This document shows, one piece after another, positions 47,689 to 59,600 of a DNA stretch of 64,000 nucleotides. Below the pieces are notes generated by a model that saw only the letters and a list, made by a program, of their open reading frames with translations, did not search any database and was not told the origin of the DNA. The number at the start of each line of letters is the position of its first letter. Within the stretch, counting starts at the first letter, position 1. The stretch covers positions 239,527,143 through 239,591,142 of the forward strand of contig OX465281.1 of the NCBI GenBank assembly GCA_949987705.1, in the 5' to 3' direction. The position numbers and the translations under genes were made by a program. The stretch comes from Thereva unica. Its lineage: Eukaryota; Arthropoda; Insecta; Diptera; Therevidae.

Positions 47689-50600
47689 TACTTCCTCCCA
47701 ATTTTTTGCTTAAAATGCTCCTGGGGCCTTGAAAGATGAAAATACGTTGAAATTTTCGATTTCGATTTTCGGACCGATTACAATAACTTCCTATACTGGG
47801 AAGTTAATAATAGTTAAAGTGAGGGTATCTATGTAAACAAACAAATTTTAATTAGACATTTTTAATCAATTTTTTAGCAATTTATTTCTTTAAGAAAATA
47901 TTTGGAATTTGTAGTGATTTTCCCAATTAATTTTACTGTATATCATAAATTATGCATTGGAATACTAAAGTTACAAACAATATTCCCTATTGTTGTTCAG
48001 ATAACTAGCTTGTAATTTTTCCAGAGCGTTTGGCTTAAGGGGTTAGGCCACTGTAGAAAAAAAAAAAGTCGATTTTTTCTTCCAGAACAACCAGAAAGGA
48101 AGATGAGGTCCAAAATCATGATGTCGAAGGACAATTATATGGTGCAGGCATCGCAGATTGAAGGTAAATTGGAAAATTCACCTAGTATATATAAAAAAAA
48201 CTTTAAACGCGTTTTTCTCAAAATGACATTTTTCAAGTTGGCTAGCAGCATAACTTGATCAATTTTTTATCGAATCGTTTGAAATTTTAACTGTATGTTG
48301 AAAACAAGATTCTCCATCGAAATACGTAGGGGTTTTGCAATACCTTCAATATTTTTTTTTGTAGAGTCAGTTCTTTGCCCCAATTTTGTGCTCAATTTGG
48401 ACTTTTTTTTTGATAAGTGTGCCATTTTGTCAAAATTTAATATTTTTCAAAATCGGTACGTATTTCGATGCCAAATCCCTTATAGATAATGAGATTTTTT
48501 TTTGGTAGCTCTAGGTAAAAAGCTGTGCCTTTTGTACTGCTAGCCGTAGGGGACCTTTTTTAAGAGGCGTCTACGCGTATAGGCTGTAACTCCACCATTT
48601 TGTAACAAAATTGAAGAAAATATTTTTTTTTTATATACTTCGATATATGTTTAATTAAACTATGAAAGCCGTTTTTCCATATATTTAACCGTTTTCCAAA
48701 AAAAAATTACAAAACAACCACTTTTTTTTGGTTTCTACAGTGGCCTAACCCCTTAAGCCATAACATAAAAGGTTTAGCGATTAGATTTTATAATAGTAAG
48801 TGGTATGGTGTTAATTTGAAATTTTGGTTTTATCCTAAGTAAACATTAACTTGGAAAAGTCAAGGATTACGAACTACTACATGAAAGGATAACTAACTGC
48901 TTCATGAAAAAGAAAAAGAAAAAACACTACTCGACTAAATTTTCTTCGTTTATATACATTTAATCACTAAGTTGCTCGATACTGGACTAAAATATTGGCA
49001 TTGTCAATACTAGACTTCGAAAGGGATTCGGTAGCCAAGGGAGTAAGGCGTCTGCCTACCATCGCAGAGGTCCCGGGGTCGAATCTTGCCCGGCAGCGCT
49101 ACGGTTCTTAGCTTTTTCCACTTTCCAACCTACATAACTTTCTTTCTTTCTTCTTTCCTCTTTACATTCCTGATTCCTCCTGTCATAGCTTTCCTTAGTC
49201 CTTCCCCGTCATATGTTGGTTGATGAGATTCAACTCGTTTCGGGAGTCATGACACTCTAGCGAGATATTTCTCGGTGCCCCGTGGTCAGAGTGGCGATAG
49301 TAATGGTTGGGAGTAGGTGGAATAAAATATCGCGTCTAGGTTGTGGAATTTTCTTTCTTCCAGACTAGAGATGCTGTTCCGTTGCACTCTATATGAAAGA
49401 AAATAGATTGTCGGGCAGTGCTTTTCCTGAGCCTTTATAACTATTCACTGTGGCATTTTGGATAGACTTTTACAATTGCCGCTTCCAACTGTGAATATTT
49501 TTGTTAACTTCCCAGTATAGGAAGTTATTGTAATCGGTCCGAAAATCGAAATCGAAATTTTCGACGTATTTTCATCTTTCAAGGTCCCAGGAGCATTTTA
49601 AGCAAAAAATTGGGAGGAAGTATGTGTGTGTGTGTGCGTACGGATGTGGTCATTTTTTCCTGCACGATATCGCGCGAACCAAAAAAGATATCGACTTCGT
49701 GAGGTGTCGTTCGAAGCGTATTAACCGAAACATGATTTGAAAAGATTTTCATAAAATTCGGTCGAGCCGTTTTTTTGTTTAAGCGGCGTAAGTGATTTTT
49801 GTACCTGCACGATATCGCCCGAACCACGAAAGATATTGACTTACTTGAGATGCCGTTTGAAGCGTATTAGCGACAATATAATCTGAAAAGATTTTTATAA
49901 TATTGGGTCGAGCGGTTTTTTGGTTTAAGTGACATAAGTGATTTTTGTACCTGCACGATATCGCGCGAACTATAAAAGATATCGATTTAGTTGACGTGCC
50001 GTTCGAAGAGTATTAACCAAAATATGATCTGAAAAGATTTTCATAAAATTCGGTCGAACCGTTTTTTGTTTAAACGACGTTTACGATTTTTGTACCTGCA
50101 CGATACCGCGCGAACTAAAAACTATATCGACTTCATTGAGGTGCCGAAAAAAGAATATTAATGAAGAAATGCTCTGAAAAAAATTTCATAATATTCGGTC
50201 GGGCGTTTTTTGTTTAAATAGAAAAACTTCGGCTAATTGTCAGAAAGACCTTAAATTGACAAGTTTTGCTAATATCTAATAAACTCGATGGAATGAGTCC
50301 CGTTCTAAACGAAGTGATCTTTTTTGGGTTCTGCACAGCGATAGCCTTCGAACATGACATCACTTGTCAAAATCCAACAACCTTTCAAAATCGTGCAAAA
50401 ATTTCGTTACCCTTTACAAACAGCGCGAATTTTTCAAACCTTGGATTAGCACTTTTTGACGGGGAATTGTTTTCTACGCGTGATACAGTTTCAGGAAATT
50501 GCGGATTTCCAGTAGTTACCGTAAAATTTGTTCTTTTTGGTCAAGTCTAACAAGTACTTAACAGTTATAGTTTTGCTAATATCTCCGGAAAGCTTTGGAA

Positions 50601-53600
50601 TTTTTAAATGAAGTCATTCGCTTCTCAGTTTGTCAATGGCGCTTCAGCCCGCTAAATATGAATTTGAACACTCGCTTTAGTGGAGCGAACGAAATACGGA
50701 GGAAATGTTTGTTTGCTAACGTTCAGGAAAAACAAATTCTCTAGAAAAATCTTGTGGATTTACTACTATTATAGTTCTTTGAACTAGCTTCTCTTGGGAT
50801 TGCTTTGTCATCAGTTCTGATACTAGCCAATTTTCCACCAGTGCTAAACGTATAACTATTTAAGAAGAAGTCAGTTTATTCCATCTTCGTCCATCATACT
50901 GGGAAGTTAATCGTGTGGACCGAAGGGGTCAAACCCACATCCCAACTAGTTTCGTTAAGTGACGATATTGGAGAAATTTGTAGACAGGGCGATAAAGAAA
51001 ACTTATCTTCCGCCGCAACCACTAAGCTCCAAACAGCATGCGTACCAGGCGTAAAAGTCCACAGAGACAATCTGATGCTCAGGCTGGAATGCGCAGAACT
51101 TTCTGCACGCGAACACGTAAGGAAAGTGGGGAAATATCCCTTCAATAGCGTGGAAGGTAACAACTTGTAGAGCGTGAAAATCTTCACAAAAAGCTTCTTT
51201 ACATGTTTTGTCGAATATTGCTTCGTGAGGAGATAATGAGCTATAATTCATATATTCAGTTTTCAGCGAGAATAACTCGAGTTTAGAATTTACATTGACG
51301 CTCAACTAAAATCTTTGTAATATTGCCAGTCCTTGCAGAACCTTCAAGGGGTGACGCTGGATGCGAAACTCAATAGGAACCATCACACGGATACTTTGTT
51401 TCGTGGTACAAAATGGCACTTAAAAGATTCACAATTAATTTAAGCAAAATTCAAAGAATGGCTTGGCCTGCCCTTCTATCACTGAGCCCATCCGCACTTC
51501 CCGACGGCATCACTGTAGACTTTCTTCAATTGGAAGAGCTACGAATGGTTATGTCGACGCTGATCTTGGACGAGGACATTCTCAACATAATCAACATTAT
51601 TGAAGAGATTCTGGAAGCAAGATCTCGAAATTTGAGCAACCTGCCGTGCACATCCTGGACTTTTCCTAAAGTATTACAGGGCGGACTAGTATCATATTGG
51701 TGGTTCTAAAACTGAGAGATGTGTGGGCGTCGGAATCTGGAGTAAAAGCTCGCGATTCAGTAGAGCAATAAGCCACACTAGGAACTGTCTTTCAAGCAGA
51801 AGTTTAAGATATATACACATGAAAACTTAAACCGATCTTTATTTTCTCTGATAAGCAAGCGTGCGATAAGGTCCCGTAAGACCAAGTCTAAATTAGTTTG
51901 GGACTGCTAACGTGCTTTTGGTGATTTGGACATTTTCAGTTAAGTTACCCTTGTCTGGGTCCCGAGTCATCGGGGCTTTAAATGCAATGAAAAAGGGAAC
52001 ACTCTGGCTAAACAGGGCTCTGATATTGCATTCATCGGTCCAGAGCCGGCGATTGATGAATATATTGAACTCTAGAGGTCCGCGCCTGGACTGGCCAACT
52101 CTAAGCGGTTCTTTTCTGTGGCGTCTCCTAACACGTCCAAGGAGGGAGTAGAAATGATATCAGGATACTTGTTGGCTTGATTACCGGACTCTGCGAATTT
52201 AGAATTACCACCTATATTAATGACGGAGGAACCCAACTGCAGGCTTTGCCTTGACGAGGATAAGTTTGCCCTCCACGTTTTCCGTGGGTGACCCGCGATA
52301 ATGAGGAGCAAGGTCTCGTTGCTTGGCGAGTCCCTGCTCGAAATTTGAAGTCTAAGCGACAAGCTACTAGGCAGACTGCTGACCCTTTTCAAGCAGTCAG
52401 GCCTGCAAATATCGGTATATGGGTGTAGTACAATAAGCGAAACGAATGGCCACAATACCTTTGGACCCAGTACCTCACACAAAAAAAATCGTGCCTTGAT
52501 ATTTTTAAAGTGTATGGTATTTTTCTAATATAGTCTGGTTGTACATATATTTGTCTCCTAAAACTCAGAAGGCAAGAGTACCCTGGAACGGCAATCCTGC
52601 TGGATTTTTTTGATTTATGAGACAAGCTTCACGTGATATTAAGGTATTTCCTCTTTGATAATATAACTTAGGATGTGTAATGGGACCCATTGACTTTGAA
52701 AACCAAAGGTATGATTATAAGAGTATGATTTTTGATGGAAATTTCGCTAGAGATTTTAAGTAAAATATAGTAATGCTAAAATCTTATCTTACAATCAACT
52801 TCATGGAAGATAAAAGGTTCTGCAGAAATTTTAATCAAGTAATTTTCGAATGTGTAAACGTAAGTAAGAATAATCGATATTTACAGAATCGTAGTTTTTA
52901 GTCCATGTCTACTTAACTACATAATATTGATACGATTTTTTTCTACAATCTAAATGAAAGAATAATAAAACGACTACCTTGAATAAAAGAATAAAAACAA
53001 CAACATTAAAACGTTTAGTAAAGTTAGTACAGCATGCTTACATTTATTATTTTGATGCCCACCTAAACCAGGACTAGGACCAGGACTCGGTGAGCCCCCT
53101 AAAGGTGATGCTGAGTGTGGATAACCATTTGACATTTCGAGCATTGATCCAGATGGATATACTAAAATAAATAATAATTATATTAACATTAAGATTATCT
53201 AATTAAAAGATAACAATTTACCAGAATCCGTTTCTGAACTAGATGGTCTCGGACTGATATTGGTGTGGGCCATTTGTGGGCTGGCCTGCAGCATAGCGCC
53301 ATCATAGCTCCCGGCTACTGGCACAGACACCGGAAGGGTATAATTGGTCCCAGTCATACTGACCCGTGACCCGGTCATTTGATTTCTCTGCATCATCATT
53401 TGGAAGTCTTCATCGATTTTATTATATTTGGCTTCAGTTCTTGGCGTCAGGGTGTAGTCAGCCTCCTGCTCCGGCGATTCGGGAGACATAACTCCGTTCT
53501 TATTCTCCTTCTTTGTAAGTGCCTGCAAGTGTCAGTGGACAGAGCTCACAACGTAATGGAAAAGTTCTATATAAGGATGCCAGGGGATTGGAGCAAATTG

Positions 53601-56600
53601 TTTTCCTTTTTTTTTGTTTTATATTTTTCACAAGCACTTAAAATCTAAAGGACATTTTTGGCGGGAGGATATAGTTTCATTTCAATTCTTAAAAAAAAAG
53701 TTTAAATTTTCAAAATGTTAAAATTGCATTATTAAACAATAATTATTATAAAGCGTTACTTTATTAACAATTTAAATTGAAAGAAACTTTGATAGGTTTT
53801 GTTTGTTTTTGTTCATTTTTGTGGGAAGGTTTCAGTTTTAAGTAAGGGGCATAAAAAACTTAGAAGCAACAATGTGAGGTTTTCGGCATTTTGTAAATAG
53901 GTATCAAAAAATTTTCTTTTCTTGGTTTTAGGCAATTTTTATAAAAAAAAATTAAGTAAAATTGTATTAAGTAAAAAATTAAACGAAATTAAATATATAT
54001 TTAAATTATAAAAACAAAATTTTTAAGCAGCTTTAAAGTTAATTGTAAAATGAAATCACACAAAAAAACGTGCAGATTTGAATACGTATGGTTTTTTTGT
54101 TCAAATCAAGTTAACATAAAATCTTAAAGAAATATAATAAAAATTTAATTAATAAAATTTGTAAAAACAATATTTTTAATATTATTATATATTTTAGTGA
54201 TGAATATATTTAAAATTGAAGACTTTAAGAGACTTTCTAAGAGATATGTACTTTAAAATTCTTAATTTCCTAGAATCTTGTATTATAATTCAGGAATTTT
54301 ATGTTTTTTTAAACCGAAATTGGCTTAAGTCCTCCAGATAATTAAAATTATAAAATAGCCTGTAATTATTTGACAAAAGAACATCTTAAGGTGAAGTTGT
54401 GGTTTTATGACATTTACATATATAAAGGTATGTATCTTTAGACATATATTGAAGTGCTATTAAAATTACTTTTTAATGAAACCCATTGCTAAGCGATGAT
54501 CCTACATACATCATCTAGGCATGTATTAAATTAATTCCATCACAAGGTGAAAGTACCATTTTATCTATCTCAATTAACACATTAACACAACCAAGACACA
54601 CCTTGATTAGCAGTTAAATTCGCTTCACTAAATATAGGCGACAATCTATTTATTAGGAATCCAAAAATAGCGAATCAAAATTCTTCAAATGAAGCTAGAG
54701 TTGGTTGGTATTTGATATATATTGCATAGAATTCTTGATATATTCTTTCTTAATAACCAACCTAATTAGATGAGGAGCTTCTTGATAATAAGGGATGTTT
54801 GATATTAAAAGAATACAATCGTGGAGGCGTTCAATAACGATATTTCCAGGAAAAGGAGATGTAATTCTACTTGGAATATAATAAAGAGATTTGATTTGAG
54901 CGTTTGCTTGAACTGGAGAGGATAATAATGAGAATGTTTATATACTACATGAGTTATATTTTAGAGAATAGATAGATATTGTTATGGATTGTTTTTGTTT
55001 ATAACTTATAGATATTTATTTTTGATTTTTAAATCTATCTTCTATCTATTACGTGTCACGATATTCGTACACGCTAATCTCCGAAACCGCTCAACTGATT
55101 TAAATGAAAATTTGGGAAAGGGTATGGTTGGTTCCAGATTGAAAGACAGGATAACTTTGGTCCAGATAAGTGGAGCTGTGGTCCAGAAATGAAAATGAAG
55201 TTTTAGTAACAACAAAATATATTCAATGTCTATTTTCAGTTGAATTGTGATTCTTCGCCTCGTACATTGTGTCTTTGCAGGCATTAGACCAAATGATGCC
55301 AGGTCTACGAGGCAATCAAATATATAATATACCAACGAACAGGATCGCTTTTGTCACCGCCGAATGGGGTCTGCAATTTCTGCATATTTATTTCATGGGC
55401 TATTCAACACCAGAAGTAGATCAGCGTTATGCACACCACAGTTCGGTGAAGAATTGTGGTATAATTGCAAATATTTGGTAACCATAAAATTGACCCCTTC
55501 AGGGGCAAATGCTGACGCTTCAATGCACCAACAGTTGATGATGCCGTCATTGGTGAAAATTTGGAATTATGTGATATCGTTCTAAATCAACGGAACGATC
55601 ATTTGCAGAATATGTAAGAAAAGTACTGATCATGATGATGATGCGTTGCTATATCCCATCATATTTTCACAAAATGAAGACAGTTATAATTTCTCGATCA
55701 AGAAAATAAATGAAGCAGACAAAACTTCGTTCCGAAGAATATATTTCCCTTCAAGATCTATAAAATTGGCCACGCTGATGACTTCGCCCGAACGTTACTA
55801 TACCTATTCCGAAATGCTAAGATGTTATAGTTGGAATCATTCGTCAAAGAAATCTCATCGACGGAGATTAAAACCGTCTATTCATGCAAAGGCGAGTCGT
55901 TTATGCGGTTTGCTATTAGCCAACATCATTCCAACATATATTAACTATTAATGGTGAATTATGTGGCACAGATAGAAAAGCCTGCCAACTTTTGCAACTG
56001 CTAGAATATGACACTCATTGGGATTGCATCCGAGATGCTGTGATTTCGTCAAATGCTTTGTTTTCACATTTCTAATAGCTTTTCACAAATTCACAAAACG
56101 ATAACAACCAAATTTGTTGAGATTTGGACAGGACTAGGTCTGTCGGGTCAGCTAGTATAATGTAAATATTGGTATCGCACTAGATTTTCAATAATTGAAA
56201 GATTGTCCCGTTTTTAATCCCCTTCGTCTACGTCTACGTAAAATATTGTATTGTAGATGCTAGAAATTCTTCATAAGACGAAATTTTCCTTAAGATTTCC
56301 AGTTATGCGGAAAAAGTGTATAACTTCACTTTACACTTTCCATTAAATGTATAAAGCCGAGTTTACTACATTTCGTGCAACAGAGAAAAAGCATTTCTGT
56401 GCGAAAAAAGAGCTTCGCGTTGACTTTGGGATATTAACGCGGCTTAAATGTAAACACAATTTTCACTTGAAAGTATACATCTCAAAAAGTGTAAATTTCC
56501 GCTGAGTGTGATCACTGAATAAGTTTATAAGTGTAATATAGTTTTACACTTCCATTCGGTTCCATTCGTAAATGTATACACTTAAGTGTATCAGTGAAAA

Positions 56601-59600
56601 CCTTAAGTCGGATCTCGCTAATAAATTTACATTTCTATGGCGGCTAGATATAGTGGTTCAGCATGGTTTAAATTTGGGCTTCCAAAAATTAATGTTTAAT
56701 GATGTACTTAGATATGTGTCTGTACCAAATATGCGAATAAATCTGAGGAGCTCAGAAGTTGAGGTTGAAGAGTTTACGTGATGAGATCCATTACGGATAC
56801 GCGGAACGAAGCGCTTGGTATGGGCCCCAGCAAGCCAGAAACCAGGATCTAAAAGAATCTTGGCAGTAAAAAGCGGTGCAGACAAAATAAAAGATACCAG
56901 AAAGAAGCCAGTTGGAACCCTCTTTTGCAATGAACTGTTCCTGGGTTCATAGATTTATTCCTCAAATATTCACAGATAGACCCCGTCTTAGTTTCCGGAG
57001 AGAGTCTCGAGATGAAGATATTTAAAGGCCTAGGTACCGTAACCAGAGGGATGAAAAGCTCAAGAGGAACTATAACTTCGGCAACCGGTGGACCATCCAC
57101 TATTTGAGGCGAAGGGGTTGCTACCCAGACCGGTATAGAGGTCGACTAATGCTGTAAACATACTAAGGGCGAAAATAGTTTCCACAGCGACTGGCAAAAA
57201 CGAATAGAACACACAGCTTTTCTATGAGTATGAAAGGTGCAGCACAATATGCAGACCACTCGACGACGAGGTCGCCGAGCGTGGCGACTCAATCAATCCA
57301 AGTTCTATTTCGTAGCCGTCGCCCCTCAAAGTTGCCTGGGCGGTGTGACATGGGATTGTGTTGCTATTCTCGTATGTTCCTGTGCGCGTGTGTAGCATTC
57401 GGATGTCGAAGATGATTATTCTTGTGTGTGCTTTTTAATTTGTGTGCACCGTCGCCGTCGCCCTTAGTATGTTTACAGCATTAACCCCTGGAACTTCCGC
57501 GACTGAGGGACCGTCCACTAATAGTGGCGAGGAGGATGATACTGAGACCGGCTTTGAACTCAAGCTGATACCAGCCAATGGTGGCTTAGCGATTGTGGCT
57601 ATTTTAATTTGTGATTTTTCGACTTTTGCAACGCGTCTTACTACCTGGCGTGCTTGGGTTAATGGCGTCCTGATTGAAGATGACATTAAACAAAGAAGAA
57701 AGAGGCTGCTCCCCTACCTGCAGGACGCCAACAGGGGGGATATCTTTCTATTGAAAACACCTTCGAATTTTGAAGCCAGAGAGCTCAGGGCGTCATGATC
57801 TTGAACAAAGGCTGAAGACAGCAATTCAATATCAGCTCGAACACGCTTCGTACTCCTTTTAATGTCATCCAATACAGGATGAAGAGAACTTACAAGTTCA
57901 GGAAGAAGTGGCGACAGGATTTTGTCTTTCACTAGTCTGCGGACATGGCAGAGCTTGATGTCCGAACACTCCCCACAAGTTAACCCTCAAGAAGCCGAAG
58001 AGTTGGAACTTACTCCTGCGTTAAGGCAAGTGATGCATCTCTTGGATTGTGATATATTGCGATTCAGAAGGTGACATGACATCTAGGTTAGTGGTGAAGG
58101 CTTTCATAAATTCCTATAGTTTTTTATATATTTCGTGTTCATATATGCTTGTCCTGGATAGAATTCCCTCAAAGGGCACTTTCGAGAATTCACTATGGTA
58201 GCTACCGGTCGAACCAGAAGTTAATCTACCATATTCGAAAATTCATTACTTGCCATAAGTCACGGCTCACCATGTTCTAATATTCACTGGTAAGGTAACC
58301 AAAGTTTCACCACAGGATAAGGGGGTAAGTAATCAATTGTAGATTGACTTCTGGTTCGACTGGTAGCTACCATGGTGAATAGGACAGAAAGTTTTAAATA
58401 TTTATATAAGTGTTTATAAGTCCTTAATTACAATTGTGGAATAATAAATCGTTGCTCGTAATTGTTTTATGAAGCTGAATTTGTAGAAAATAAAATTAAT
58501 TGGAAAATGACTCCAAAGACCAAGGTTAATACTAATTATAAGTAATTTAAATGGTTTCTACTTATCTTACACTAATTGAAGTTCTGAAATCTTGTAAATT
58601 CATCACTAATATTAATCAAAATTACAATACTAGGATTAAAAATTAAAAAAAAAATTTGCTACAATTGCAAAAAAAAGTTAAAAACAAAATGTAAATAAAA
58701 ATGTAAAAAAATTTGTACAAGAAAATTGCCTTCTTCCTTTATGCATATTTAAAACGCATATTCAAAAAATTAATTGTTGGATAGGGATTGATCGTATAAA
58801 CCAGCACATTGCCGCTCAACATAATGTACCTCTATAATGTTCTTGTTGGTAAGCGATTCATGTGGCTCATTGTATTCGGTGTACTTGAGGAGCACCTTGT
58901 CCATATCAGTGCTAGCATATTGATACAATTTGTTGCTCGATGAGAAGATAATTAGAGCAATTTCACAGTCACATAAAACGGACAGCTCGTAGGCCTTCTT
59001 CATTACACCAAATTTACGTTTATTAAAGGTCACCTGAAAAGAGATTTGGAAAAAGAAAATTATTGAGATTATAACAACACACATACAGGTAAGTAATAAA
59101 CAAAAAAGCAAAAAAAAAAATAAAAAAAAAAATAAGACAAGAAGAAAAATACTTCATAAAAAGTAATAAATTTCTGTAGACGTTATCACGGTATCATTAT
59201 ATCAGATGGGGGTGGAGGGTTGTTTGACGGAAGGTGGATGTTATTAAACCCAACAATTCTGACGTTGAAATCGATCCACAAATGGATAAACAAAAAAGTA
59301 AATGAATCAAATAAAAAATTGAAGTTGCCAGAGCTTTATGGTGGATGGTAGACCAGGTAGACCAATTGAAAGTCAATAACGAAAACGTCAAGCTCTTTAT
59401 TAATTACAGATTTGAAAGCTGGTCCCTGTATAAGCGCATGGTAGTTAACGATTGTCAGTGTGTATGAACGTCATTGTCGGCGTTCTTATGTTGAAGACGT
59501 CAAATCCTGTTTAATTAATGAAATTTAATAACTGTTTCCGTTAAGTTATTGACAAATGGCATTACAGGTTTCAGGGTTCTTAATTATGGAATGCTCGGGC

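Noticed and set aside
49017..49105. Functional tRNA gene
   Set aside because: A/B-box-like words are present, but the T arm has extra bases and the acceptor stem does not pair. Better explained as a SINE head.
46925..50225. CRISPR-like array
   Set aside because: Units are 146 bp, contiguous and diverged, without unique spacers of constant size, and the context is a eukaryotic intron.
55269..55951. Several short plus frames as host genes
   Set aside because: Their order and wording fit a decayed Helitron replicase/helicase that ends at a CTAGT terminus.
58770..58829. Extension of Mef2 exon 2 as coding ([19 protein letters not shown])
   Set aside because: Family proteins continue NKNIIE directly to AL(T/N)KKE, which is exon 3; a GT donor sits exactly at the junction.
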